Source: Persephonella sp. KM09-Lau-8
GTDB taxonomy: Bacteria; Aquificota; Aquificia; Aquificales; Hydrogenothermaceae
Direction of reading: 5' to 3'
NCBI RefSeq assembly: GCF_000703085.1
Contig: NZ_JNLL01000001.1
Location: 186,001-250,000 of the forward strand
DNA: 64,000 nt
Shown here: positions 1-10,279 of the stretch, piece after piece
Position numbering within the stretch: position 1 is the first letter of the stretch
How the letters are laid out: each line of letters starts with the position of its first letter
Made by a program: the position numbers and the translations under genes
Notes under the pieces: generated by a model
What the model saw: only the letters and a program-made list of their open reading frames with translations
Told to the model about the DNA's origin: nothing
The model's database searches: none

Positions 1-463
1 GCACGTAGCAAGTGAAAGAATTAATTATGAACTACTACTAAAAAAATACAGAACAACAGGCTTAGAGCTAAAAGAAATAAAACCTGTAAAAATTCCCCTT
101 GATGAAACCCAGATTGAAAAAATTAAAAATCTAAGGGACAAGCTTAAAAATGCAGGAATAGAATTTGAAATCACGCCTGACGGTATAGAAATTACAAAAT
201 CCCCCCTTGAAGGAGAAACCCTTAAAAATTTCATACTCTCCCTGACAGAAACAGAATATCCTGATATTGAGATAGAGAAATTTCTGGGGGAGGTTGCCTG
301 TGAGATTTCCATTGAAGCCGGAGAAATCCTCAATAATGAAGAAGCCAAAAATCTCCTTAAGATATGGCTTGCAACAAACAATCCAAATCTATGTCCCCAC
401 GGAAGACCTATTTATTATAAAATTCCAGTTGAAACCATAAAAAAGAAGGTAGGTAGGGTGTGA
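1..463 (+). CDS. mutL: DNA mismatch repair protein MutL, C-terminal part (5' truncated by window edge)
   Basis: The open frame begins at base 2 and ends at the TGA at 461-463, giving about 153 residues of the MutL C-terminal dimerisation/endonuclease domain. The first residues, HVASERINYE, are the end of the DQHA(X)2E(X)4E metal-binding motif of endonuclease-type MutL. The CPHGRP zinc-site motif lies near the end (bases 402-419), and an AC motif is also present (bases 296-301). MutL couples mismatch recognition by MutS to strand nicking. Retention of both metal motifs suggests a nicking MutL, as in most bacteria lacking MutH. The stop overlaps the glnD start by one base (TGATG), so the two are probably co-transcribed. 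The family assignment is firm; the N-terminal GHKL ATPase half lies outside the window. Confidence 0.9.
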   Translation, partial: HVASERINYELLLKKYRTTGLELKEIKPVKIPLDETQIEKIKNLRDKLKNAGIEFEITPDGIEITKSPLEGETLKNFILSLTETEYPDIEIEKFLGEVACEISIEAGEILNNEEAKNLLKIWLATNNPNLCPHGRPIYYKIPVETIKKKVGRV

Positions 464-3057
464 TGAACAAAACACTGGAAAAAAAGAAGCAAGAAATATT
501 AAAAAACTACTTTGATAAAAAAGAGGAAATCGTCCAGAAACATAGAGCAGGTGCCGACGGTCTGGAAACAGTCCGTTCATTATCAGACCTTACAGACGAA
601 ACCATAAAACAGCTTGCAGAGATATCCTTTAAAGATTTATCCCAGATAGCAATTGTTGTTTTAGGTGGATATGGAAGGAGAGAGCTCTGTTTTAAATCTG
701 ATATAGATTTGTCCCTTGTATTTGAGCCTGATAATTTTGAACAGCTAAAGGAAGGGATAGAAAATTTTTATTATGCTCTTTTAGACCTTAAAGTTGATAT
801 AGGTTTTTCGCCACGGGATATAAAAACTTTTCTTGATTTATCAAAAGAAGACCTTACCGTAGCAACTTCTTTGCTCCAAGGAAGATTTATCATTGGAAAT
901 AAAGAACTATATGACGAGCTGATAAAAAAATTCAAAAGATTAATCAGAAGAAAAAGGTCCGCCTACATAAATGCCACCCTCAGAGCTAGAAAAATGAGAT
1001 ACCAAAGAACCGGTTCAACCATTTACATGATGGAACCTCATATAAAAGAGGGTGAAGGAGGTCTGAGGGACTTCCATGAGGTTTTCTGGATTGCAAAAGT
1101 TTTAGATGACGTTCCTGATTATCACTACTTTGTAGAAAACAATATAATCCTTGAAGAGGAATATCAGGAACTTATCCGAGCTTATAACTTTCTCCTAAGG
1201 CTTAGAAATGAGATGCATCTAATATGCAACAAAAGATGTGATGTTCTTGTAAGACCTCTGCAGGAAGAAGTGGCTAAAAAGTTAGGCTATGTGGAAGCTC
1301 CATATGATGAGGAAGCCCTCAGGGAAAGTGTTGAAAAAATGATGAGGCTTTATTATCTGTATGCTAAATCAATCAATACTATAACCAGAAGAATTCTAAA
1401 AGCCCTTACTGAAGAAGATGAGCTGGAAATCCATGAACCAATAGATGATGTTTTCTCCAGGACATCAATAGAATTAGATGTGTTCAACAAAAACAAATTT
1501 GAAAAAGATGTAAAAAATATTCTGAAAGCATTCCTTTATTTCAAAGAATACAACCTTGATTTTTCTTCGGAACTGGAGTTTTTAATCAGAAAAAATGAAG
1601 GGAAAATAAGAGAAAACAGGGATAATCCAGAAATCAAAAGATTAGTAAGAAAAATATTCTCAGACCCTAAAAATCTGGCAAAAACCCTTAGAAAAATGCA
1701 GGACTTTTATGTCCTTGATGACCTTATACCTGAATTTGGCTACCAGAGATGCCATTTCCAGTATGATGCTTACCACAAATACACAACAGATGCCCATGCA
1801 ATAAAAGCTGTAGAAGAACTTGAAAGCCTTAAGAAAGTTGACCACCCCCACAGAAAGATGATGTATGAACTTTACAAAGAAATAGACAGGGTTGACCTGC
1901 TAATATGGGCTATATTCCTGCATGATATAGGAAAAGGACACAAAACAGACCACTGTATCCTTGGAGAAAAAATGGCAAGGGATATTATGCGTAGATTTGG
2001 ATATCCGGAAAGAGATGCAGAGATTGTTAGTTTTCTGGTGAGGCACCATCTTGATATGTCAAAAATATCCCAGAGAAGAAATCTAAACGACCCAAAAGTT
2101 ATAAATGATTTTGCAAAGACCATTAAAAATAAAGAATTACTAAAAATGCTTACAGTCCTGACCTGGTGTGATGCAAATGCTGTTGGGCCTAATATATGGA
2201 ATGACTGGAAAAATTCTCTACTTTGGGAGCTTTACCACAAAACAATGGAAGTCCTTGAAGAAAATGTCTCTTACGAGGAAATAGCAGCCAGAAAAATAGA
2301 AGAAAAAAGGAAAAAACTGTATGCACTCCTTGAAGCAGAACTTGGGGAAGAAAGGGCAAAATTCCATATGCAAAGATTTTCTGAGTATTATCTGCTTTCA
2401 ACTCCACTGGACACTATGATAAGACATATCAAAATGGAAGAACTTTTATTCAAAACAGGTAAACCCCAATTCTTCTTTGACAAAAATTACGGTGTAGGAT
2501 TTTCCGAGCTTATCGTTGTTCTGGATAGTAAAAAAGTAAAAAATCCATTACTTGTTGTAACAGGAATACTTTCTTATATGGGAATTAATATACTTTCTGT
2601 TTATAGCTATATGAGAAAAGATGGAATTGTTGTTATTGACCTTCAGATATCAACTTCATCCCTTGAAGTTGTTGAGGACAAAAAATTTGAGCAGTTTAAA
2701 GAATTATTTGCAAAATATCTTGATAAAAAACTTACCCTTGAAGACCTGTCCAAAAAAAGAAATACAACATTCAAAGCCTCTGTAATCCCTCCACCAACAT
2801 TTGTAAAAGTGGACAACAGCTCATCTGACATTTACACCATATTTGATATTTCAGGAGAAGACAGAATAGGTCTTCTATTTGATATCTTTAAGGTCTTTGC
2901 AAGATTTGACCTTTATGTTCATATTGTCAAAGTCGCCACACAGGGAGAAAGAATAAGAGATGCCTTTTATGTAAGAACACCAGATAAAAGAAAAATCACC
3001 GATGAAGCCCTTTTAGAACAGATAAAAGAGCAGTTATACAAAGTAATCAAAAAATAA
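463..3057 (+). CDS. glnD: [Protein-PII] uridylyltransferase / uridylyl-removing enzyme GlnD
   Basis: This 864-residue protein has the usual GlnD length. The domains in order are a nucleotidyltransferase fold with GGYGRRE at residues 68-74 and the catalytic SDID at 79-82, an HD hydrolase domain with HDIGKG at about 487-492, and two C-terminal ACT domains at roughly 684-740 and 792-845 that sense glutamine. GlnD uridylylates PII at Tyr51 under nitrogen limitation and removes UMP when glutamine is high. Its target glnB lies 2.3 kb downstream. The ATG at 463 was preferred to the GTG at 460 because it overlaps the mutL stop and sits better behind the purine-rich AAGGTAGG. All catalytic motifs are intact. 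Confidence 0.95.
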   Translation: MNKTLEKKKQEILKNYFDKKEEIVQKHRAGADGLETVRSLSDLTDETIKQLAEISFKDLSQIAIVVLGGYGRRELCFKSDIDLSLVFEPDNFEQLKEGIENFYYALLDLKVDIGFSPRDIKTFLDLSKEDLTVATSLLQGRFIIGNKELYDELIKKFKRLIRRKRSAYINATLRARKMRYQRTGSTIYMMEPHIKEGEGGLRDFHEVFWIAKVLDDVPDYHYFVENNIILEEEYQELIRAYNFLLRLRNEMHLICNKRCDVLVRPLQEEVAKKLGYVEAPYDEEALRESVEKMMRLYYLYAKSINTITRRILKALTEEDELEIHEPIDDVFSRTSIELDVFNKNKFEKDVKNILKAFLYFKEYNLDFSSELEFLIRKNEGKIRENRDNPEIKRLVRKIFSDPKNLAKTLRKMQDFYVLDDLIPEFGYQRCHFQYDAYHKYTTDAHAIKAVEELESLKKVDHPHRKMMYELYKEIDRVDLLIWAIFLHDIGKGHKTDHCILGEKMARDIMRRFGYPERDAEIVSFLVRHHLDMSKISQRRNLNDPKVINDFAKTIKNKELLKMLTVLTWCDANAVGPNIWNDWKNSLLWELYHKTMEVLEENVSYEEIAARKIEEKRKKLYALLEAELGEERAKFHMQRFSEYYLLSTPLDTMIRHIKMEELLFKTGKPQFFFDKNYGVGFSELIVVLDSKKVKNPLLVVTGILSYMGINILSVYSYMRKDGIVVIDLQISTSSLEVVEDKKFEQFKELFAKYLDKKLTLEDLSKKRNTTFKASVIPPPTFVKVDNSSSDIYTIFDISGEDRIGLLFDIFKVFARFDLYVHIVKVATQGERIRDAFYVRTPDKRKITDEALLEQIKEQLYKVIKK

Positions 3058-3145
3058 GCCGCTGAATTGCTTGTATCAAATACAGGAGCCATTTTGGCTC
3101 TGTAAAATCTTAGTCAGACTTAAGCATATTTTATATGTAAACTTA

Positions 3146-3174
3146 TTGCATTTTTTTGAATTCAGGAATATAAT
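3146..3174 (+). promoter_or_regulatory. Sigma-70-type promoter of groES-groEL
   Basis: A -35 TTGCAT (3146-3151) and a perfect -10 TATAAT (3169-3174) are separated by exactly 17 bases. They lie 42 bases upstream of the groES ATG. No CIRCE or sigma-32 type sequence is visible, so how heat induction is achieved is unclear. Confidence 0.75.
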
Positions 3175-3215
3175 ATTAAATAGTAAAAATAAAGGAAAAA
3201 AGGAGGTTATGCAGG

Positions 3216-3509
3216 ATGGCTAAAATCACACCACTCTACGATAGAGTAGTAATCAAGCCTGCAGAAGAAGTGGAAGAAAAAACTCCATCAGGAATTATCA
3301 TCCCTGATACAGCTAAAGAAAAACCATCTGAAGGTGAAGTAATTGCTGTTGGTGAAGGAAGACTTTTAGAAAATGGTGAAATCAAACCATTAAAAGTAAA
3401 AGTTGGGGATAAAGTTATTTACAGCAAATATGCCGGAAATGAATTTGTTGTTGATGGTGAAGAACTTATAGTTCTCAGAGAAGACGACATCCTTGCTATT
3501 ATCCAATAA
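3216..3509 (+). CDS. groES: Co-chaperonin GroES (Hsp10)
   Basis: The 97-residue protein has the standard Hsp10 length and signature. [10 protein letters not shown] is at residues 5-14, the mobile GroEL-binding loop follows with an [11 protein letters not shown] core, and the end is DDILAI. It forms the heptameric lid of the GroEL folding chamber in the cytoplasm. An AGGAGGT ribosome site lies 9 bases before the ATG. It is followed after 27 bases by groEL, forming the classic dicistron from the promoter at 3146-3174. Nothing is unusual. Confidence 0.98.
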   Translation: MAKITPLYDRVVIKPAEEVEEKTPSGIIIPDTAKEKPSEGEVIAVGEGRLLENGEIKPLKVKVGDKVIYSKYAGNEFVVDGEELIVLREDDILAIIQ

Positions 3510-3536
3510 CAAAAAAAACAAAGGAGGTGGAAATAG

Positions 3537-5174
<1,638 letters not shown>

Positions 5175-5201
5175 AAAAGCCCTTAATATAAAAAATTTTC
5201 C

Positions 5202-5229
5202 AAGCCCCCATTACGGGGGCTTTTTTTTT
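5202..5229 (+). terminator. Rho-independent terminator of groES-groEL
   Basis: An 8-bp stem, AAGCCCCC (5202-5209) paired with GGGGGCTT (5215-5222), closes a 5-base loop and runs into an uninterrupted T tract to 5229. Confidence 0.92.
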
Positions 5230-5288
5230 GCACAAATTCAGGTCAAAAATTACCCTTTTGCCCAATCTCAGTGCAAAATTCTCAGTAA

Positions 5289-5732
<444 letters not shown>

Positions 5733-5761
5733 AAAATAAATAAAAATCAGGAGGTTACAGT

Positions 5762-7063
5762 ATGAGAATTAAATCTTTATTATTTTGGGCTTTCTCCCTG
5801 CTGGTGCCGGCTATTTCCTTTGCAGATGAAGCAAAGTTAGATACCGGTGATACTGCCTGGATGATAACAGCAACAGCTTTTGTTGTTCTTATGACAGTGG
5901 GAGGACTTATCCTTTTTTATGGTGGAATGACAAGATACAAAAACATAGTTAACACTGTGATGATGGTTCTTATGGCTTATGCTCTTGCTATAGTTGTATG
6001 GTTTTTATGGGGTTATTCTATAGCTTTTACAGATGGTTATGGAGCTCTGGATGCGATAGCTGGAGGCTTTAGTAAATTCTTAATGAATGGAGTTGATTAT
6101 AAAGCATTAAGCGGAACATATCCTGAATGGGTATTTGCAACCTTCCAATCAACATTCGCAGCTATCACAATAGCTCTTGCTTCTGGAGCTGTTATAGAAA
6201 GAATGAAATTTTCCACATGGCTTGTTTTTGTAGTTCTCTGGATTACTTTTGTTTACGCACCAATTGCCCATGTTGTATGGGGTGGAGGTTTCCTTTTTGA
6301 TGCAGGAGCTTTAGATTTCGCTGGTGGAACTGTTGTTCACATAAACGCAGGGGTAACAGGTCTGGTTTTAGCACTTCTCCTTGGAAAAAGAAAAGATTAC
6401 AAAAAAACGGCAATCTTACCATCTTCAGTTGTTTTAACTGCCCTTGGTGCAGGTCTTCTGTGGTTTGGATGGTTCGGATTTAACGCAGGTTCTGCTTTCG
6501 GTGCAAACGAGGTTGCAGGTGTTGCTCTTCTTACAACAAATCTTGCAACAGCAGCGGCAGTTATTTCATGGGTATTAATAGAATGGATTACAGCTAAAAA
6601 ACCAACACTTCTTGGTGCTGCTTCAGGTGCTATTGCAGGTCTGGTAGCTATTACTCCTGCTGCAGGTTTTGTTAATGCTGCAGGGGCACTTGTAATTGGA
6701 TTTATAGCAGGTATAGTTGGATGGTTCGGTGTTTACGTTCTTAAGAAAGCCCTCGGATATGATGACTCCCTTGATGCTTTTGGGGTTCATGGACTTGCAG
6801 GAATATGGGGGGCTATAGCAACTGGATTTTTTGCACTTCAGCCTCTTGCATGGGACGGTTCTCCTCTTCAAAATGGAGATAGAATGGGTCAAATCATGGT
6901 TCAGGTGGAATCTGTTTTATTCACAATAGTATTCACAGCAATTATGACAGCAATTCTCTACTTTATATCTTCTGCTGTAACTGGTGGTGCCAGAGTTGAT
7001 GAAGAAACAGAAACAATGGGGCTTGATGAAGCAACACATGGAGAGAGAGGATTTAATTTATAA
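5762..7063 (+). CDS. amtB: Ammonium transporter AmtB
   Basis: This 433-residue polytopic membrane protein begins with a signal peptide (about residues 1-21, ending SFA|DEA), followed by about 11 membrane helices. It has the Amt hallmark DFAGGTVVHINAG with the first pore histidine, and the second pore histidine in DAFGVHGLAGIWG. It conducts ammonium/ammonia across the inner membrane. It lies directly behind glnB, the normal arrangement for PII-gated channels. A second, divergent Amt without a signal peptide or a linked PII is at 44227-45453. AGGAGGT lies 7 bases before the ATG. Confidence 0.96.
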   Translation: MRIKSLLFWAFSLLVPAISFADEAKLDTGDTAWMITATAFVVLMTVGGLILFYGGMTRYKNIVNTVMMVLMAYALAIVVWFLWGYSIAFTDGYGALDAIAGGFSKFLMNGVDYKALSGTYPEWVFATFQSTFAAITIALASGAVIERMKFSTWLVFVVLWITFVYAPIAHVVWGGGFLFDAGALDFAGGTVVHINAGVTGLVLALLLGKRKDYKKTAILPSSVVLTALGAGLLWFGWFGFNAGSAFGANEVAGVALLTTNLATAAAVISWVLIEWITAKKPTLLGAASGAIAGLVAITPAAGFVNAAGALVIGFIAGIVGWFGVYVLKKALGYDDSLDAFGVHGLAGIWGAIATGFFALQPLAWDGSPLQNGDRMGQIMVQVESVLFTIVFTAIMTAILYFISSAVTGGARVDEETETMGLDEATHGERGFNL

Positions 7064-7068
7064 ACATT

Positions 7069-7093
7069 ATGGGGCTTTAAAAGCCCCATTTTT
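7069..7093 (+). terminator. Terminator of glnB-amtB
   Basis: ATGGGGCTTT pairs perfectly with AAAGCCCCAT around a single A, followed by TTTT. The hairpin starts 6 bases after the amtB stop. Confidence 0.9.
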
Positions 7094-7152
7094 GCTATTT
7101 AGATTAAAAATGTGCTAATATTGGCTAATAAAAACTTTAAGGAGGTTACGGA

Positions 7153-8145
7153 ATGAAAAAAGCATTAGGTTTAGTGGCAGCAGGATTACTTGCAGCAGGT
7201 GCTGCACAGGCTGGAACTCTCACAGTTGCTAACTCTGATATTGAAATGACAGGAGGTGTAACAGCAGGTTATTTCTATGCAACAAATATTGGAAACACTA
7301 ACAATGATTACTTCAGAGTTCCAAACTTTGCGATAGACCTTACATCTAAAGTAAATTCTGTGATTGGTTTTACAGCAAGCTTTGGTAGAACAGAGCAAGC
7401 AACAATTTTAGATCCTAAGGCCGGAGATAATGCAGAATTTGGAGTTGATTATGCATGGGTTAGCATAAGACCACTTGAAGGTCTAACTGTAGATGCTGGT
7501 TTACTAACAACAAATATAGGATATGAACTTTATCACACTTACGACAACAAAAACTATATTTTTGGTCTTGTATGGAACGCACAGCCTGTAACTTACCCAG
7601 GGGCAAGAGTTACTTACTCAGTAATGGACGGAATTGATGTTTATGCTGAATACAACCAGGATGGAAGAGATGCTTTTGCGTTAGGTTCTCTCGGTTCAAT
7701 AGCAGGATTTAACTACGCTATTTCTTACTATGACTATGCTGCGTCCAAAAACCTTGTTGATGTAGTTCTTAGCACAGAAGTTGCCGGTATTGAACTTGGA
7801 ACAAATATTGATTATCAGTGGTTGGACGATTCTGCTAAAACACCAGGAAATGATGACTCTGCTTATGGTATAGCGCTTTATGCATCTGCGAAAGTAGATG
7901 TTTTTGAAATTCCTGTGAGAATTGAGTATGTAAATGACGGAACAAGTGGAATATACAGTGTCGCAGGTGATGATGCATGGACGTTCACAATCACTCCAAC
8001 ATGGAAACCAACTAAAAACACATTCCTGAGAGCTGAGTTTTCCTATATTTCAACAGATAAAAAGGGATTCCCAGATGACGATGGGAATGACGATAAAAAA
8101 GATAACAGAACAGTTATGGGTGTAGAAGCTGGATTTGTATTCTAA
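7153..8145 (+). CDS. Outer-membrane porin-like beta-barrel protein (paralogue 1)
   Basis: The 330-residue protein has a clear Sec signal peptide (residues 1-20, cleavage after GAAQA). The rest alternates polar and hydrophobic residues, is rich in Gly, Tyr and Asn, and ends in a terminal Phe (EAGFVF), the usual Omp C-terminal signature. It is probably an outer-membrane channel. The specific substrate is not evident. The N-terminal 30 residues and the WTFTITPTWKPTKNTF segment near the end are almost identical to the 390-residue paralogue at 8620, while the middle is diverged. The location behind the nitrogen genes could hint at nutrient uptake, but this is only an inference. Confidence 0.8.
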   Translation: MKKALGLVAAGLLAAGAAQAGTLTVANSDIEMTGGVTAGYFYATNIGNTNNDYFRVPNFAIDLTSKVNSVIGFTASFGRTEQATILDPKAGDNAEFGVDYAWVSIRPLEGLTVDAGLLTTNIGYELYHTYDNKNYIFGLVWNAQPVTYPGARVTYSVMDGIDVYAEYNQDGRDAFALGSLGSIAGFNYAISYYDYAASKNLVDVVLSTEVAGIELGTNIDYQWLDDSAKTPGNDDSAYGIALYASAKVDVFEIPVRIEYVNDGTSGIYSVAGDDAWTFTITPTWKPTKNTFLRAEFSYISTDKKGFPDDDGNDDKKDNRTVMGVEAGFVF

Positions 8146-8152
8146 ATTTTGC

Positions 8153-8176
8153 AAAGGGGCGAAAGCCCCTTTTTTA
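8153..8176 (+). terminator. Terminator of porin 1
   Basis: AAAGGGGC and GCCCCTTT form an 8-bp stem with a GAAA tetraloop and run into TTTTA. Confidence 0.92.
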
Positions 8177-8193
8177 TTTAATGGAGAAGAATA

Positions 8194-8388
8194 ATGGGAC
8201 AGGCATATAATCCAGATGATTTCTTATGTCAGATGTGTGCTTATAAATCCTGCCTTCACAAAAATAATGGTAGAAATATAATCCGTCAAAAAATCCTTCA
8301 GATGAAAAAAAAGACATCCAATACTTCTGTGTCAATCAAAGAAGAAAAAATTTTTAATTTTTGCAAAAGTGCAGAAGAAGATAAATAA
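8194..8388 (+). CDS. Small Cys-containing hypothetical protein
   Basis: A 64-residue frame is preceded by GGAGAA at 8183-8188. Cysteines at residues 12, 15 and 20, followed by Leu-His, form a Cx2Cx4C(x)H pattern that could hold a zinc ion or cluster. A fourth Cys is at 57. The C-terminal half is basic and low in complexity. It starts 18 bases after the porin 1 terminator, and no clear promoter is visible, so expression may depend on read-through. I do not recognise the family. The arrangement of the Cys residues and the good ribosome site favour a real gene. Confidence 0.45.
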   Translation: MGQAYNPDDFLCQMCAYKSCLHKNNGRNIIRQKILQMKKKTSNTSVSIKEEKIFNFCKSAEEDK

Positions 8389-8464
8389 TTCAATTTATTT
8401 CCTTTGAGTCAGCTTATGTTTGATTTCCAATCATTTCCTGAACTTGCTCTATTTTTTTAATTTC

Positions 8465-8480
8465 TGGCACAAATATTGCT
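8465..8480 (+). promoter_or_regulatory. Sigma-54 (RpoN) promoter upstream of porin 2
   Basis: TGGCAC (8465-8470), five bases, then TTGCT (8476-8480) matches the consensus TGGCAC-N5-TTGCW at every defined position. GG and GC are exactly 10 bases apart. Transcription would start near 8491 and give a leader of about 130 bases before porin 2. A small inverted repeat, TGATT-tcc-AATCA at 8421-8433, lies about 64 bases upstream of that start and is a possible activator site. Confidence 0.75.
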
Positions 8481-8550
8481 ATTTAAAATAATCAAAAAAC
8501 TAAAGAAAATATATATTAGTTACGAAAATTAGAGAAATAACATATTAGAA

Positions 8551-8579
8551 TAGACATATGAAATAAAATCTGGTATAAA
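8551..8579 (+). promoter_or_regulatory. Sigma-70-type promoter of porin 2
   Basis: TAGACA (8551-8556), a 17-base spacer and TATAAA (8574-8579) lie 41 bases upstream of the porin ATG. Together with the sigma-54 site this suggests two promoters for one gene. Confidence 0.6.
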
Positions 8580-8619
8580 ATAAAATTATGAAAAAAATCA
8601 TATTTAAGGAGGTTACAAC

Positions 8620-9792
8620 ATGAAAAAAGTATTAGGTTTAGCAGCAGCAGGATTACTTGCAGCAGGTGCTGCACAGGCTGGAACTCTTACAGTTGCTAAT
8701 TCTGACATTGTTCTGTATGGTGGAGTATCTGCTTCTTTTGATTGGCAAAATACAGACCATTTAGCATCTCGTTTTGCTAATGATGGAAATAATGATAATT
8801 TCCACGTATCTACTTTTGCTATCGGTTTAATGAAGAAAGCTGATGCAAACAGCCCAATAGGATTCAATGCTGCATTTGCAAACTTTACCGTTCCAACATT
8901 GGTAGCAAGCGATAATGTTGCTTCAAATCTATTAGCTTGGGGTTCTCCATCTGGGGACTTCAAACCATGGCTTGCTTATGTAACAATTGCTCCAATAGAA
9001 GGTCTTTCAATTGATGCAGGACTTCTCTGGAACAAATTCGGTGAAGCTCCATTAACAATTCTTAACAGAAACTACACAAGAGGTATTCTTTTCACAGGGC
9101 ACCCTGTAGCTTATGCTGGTGCAAGAGTTAATTATGATGCTGGAATTGCACAAGTATATGTTGGATACAACCAAGGTGGTGGTTTAAGACAAGGAAGTGG
9201 TCCTACTGTAGATCTTAACAATGATGGTAATGTAGGAACAACTGTAAATGTAAATACAGGATATAATATCTCAGATGCATTTGAGGCAGGAATTTCTTTC
9301 AACCTCTCAGATTTTGTAGGATTCGGCTCTAAAGTGGGATTACATACTTACAATGAAGCTGGAGGAAGAAACCTTTATGTTCTTTGCACAAGTGTTGATG
9401 CTGGTATTGTAAAAGCTGGAGTTGAAGTTGACTATACAAATTTAGATGATGCAGCTAAAATAAGAGGAGCTGATGATTCAGCATGGGGAGTAGCTCTTAA
9501 CATAGATATAGATTTACTTGATGCTCAAATTGCTAATGTAACATTCCCAATTAGAATTGAGTATGTAGATAATGGAAGTTCTACAGATAATTTAGGTAGT
9601 AGAATTTATCTCACAGGTAAAAACTCTGCATGGTCTTTCACAATCACACCAACATGGAAACCAACTAAAAACACATTCGCGAGACTTGAAGCTGCTTACA
9701 TTTCTACAGACAAAAAAGTATTCGAAGAAGATGATGGATCTCTCAAAGACAACAGAACAGTTTTAGCTTTCGAAGCTGGATTCCTCTTCTAA
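8620..9792 (+). CDS. Outer-membrane porin-like beta-barrel protein (paralogue 2)
   Basis: The 390-residue protein has a signal peptide nearly identical to that of the neighbour at 7153 (cleavage after GAAQA), beta-barrel composition and a C-terminal Phe (EAGFLF). It is longer than paralogue 1, with extra Gly/Asn-rich loops in the middle (residues about 180-230). The segment near residue 340 is again shared. AAGGAGGT precedes the ATG. Two candidate promoters, one sigma-54 and one sigma-70, lie upstream, so this copy is probably conditionally expressed. A role as a general or nutrient-specific outer-membrane channel is inferred; no substrate motif is recognised. Confidence 0.8.
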   Translation: MKKVLGLAAAGLLAAGAAQAGTLTVANSDIVLYGGVSASFDWQNTDHLASRFANDGNNDNFHVSTFAIGLMKKADANSPIGFNAAFANFTVPTLVASDNVASNLLAWGSPSGDFKPWLAYVTIAPIEGLSIDAGLLWNKFGEAPLTILNRNYTRGILFTGHPVAYAGARVNYDAGIAQVYVGYNQGGGLRQGSGPTVDLNNDGNVGTTVNVNTGYNISDAFEAGISFNLSDFVGFGSKVGLHTYNEAGGRNLYVLCTSVDAGIVKAGVEVDYTNLDDAAKIRGADDSAWGVALNIDIDLLDAQIANVTFPIRIEYVDNGSSTDNLGSRIYLTGKNSAWSFTITPTWKPTKNTFARLEAAYISTDKKVFEEDDGSLKDNRTVLAFEAGFLF

Positions 9793-9819
9793 GGAAATCC
9801 TTCTATAAATCTTTTTCTC

Positions 9820-9846
9820 AAGCCCCCGTTAATGGGGGCTTTTTTA
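9820..9846 (+). terminator. Terminator of porin 2
   Basis: AAGCCCCC (9820-9827) pairs with GGGGGCTT (9834-9841) around a 6-base loop, followed by TTTT. The stem is the same as in the groEL terminator. Confidence 0.92.
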
Positions 9847-9910
9847 TTTGCAAAATTTCCTTACATTCCATAAAATTAAAGTAAATTGCTATATTTAATA
9901 GAGGTAATTA

Positions 9911-10279
9911 ATGAAAAAAATCCTCTTTCCCCTTTTCTTAGCTTTAAGTATATTAGGATTTCCCCATGCAGAAGATAAAAATGTAAGAATAACTAATGAA
10001 ATGATTTATCAGAAACTCATAGATATAGATAAAAGACTAACTATCCTTGAAACACAGTTTAGAGATTTTAAAGAAGAAACCAACAAAAGATTTGAACAAA
10101 TAGATAAGCGTTTTGAAGAATTACGAGGAAACATGAATGCTCGTTTTGAACAAATATTTACTTTCCTTTGGATAATTACAGGAATATTTACCACCTTAAC
10201 TCTTGGAATTATAGGCTTTGCTTACTGGGACAGAAGAACAATTAAATATTCTTTAAAGGAAATCAGATGCTTGGAATAG
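9911..10279 (+). CDS. Membrane-anchored coiled-coil protein of unknown function
   Basis: The 122-residue protein has a signal peptide (about residues 1-20, ending PHA|ED). A heptad-rich coiled coil follows (about 30-80), containing the near repeats KRFEQIDKRFEE and ARFEQIF. One transmembrane helix (about 85-108) and a short basic tail complete it. The topology would place the coiled coil outside the inner membrane. It overlaps the next gene by 13 bases, suggesting translational coupling. I do not recognise a named family. The repeat is typical of small hypothetical proteins that form trimeric or tetrameric coils. Confidence 0.65.
   Translation: MKKILFPLFLALSILGFPHAEDKNVRITNEMIYQKLIDIDKRLTILETQFRDFKEETNKRFEQIDKRFEELRGNMNARFEQIFTFLWIITGIFTTLTLGIIGFAYWDRRTIKYSLKEIRCLE

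Noticed and set aside
3085-3110. Hairpin AGGAGCC/GGCTCT after glnD as a terminator
   Set aside because: The stem is only about 6 bp with a wobble and no T run follows.
3058-3215. CIRCE or HrcA operator before groES
   Set aside because: No TTAGCACTC-N9-GAGTGCTAA or similar is present; only a sigma-70-type promoter is visible.
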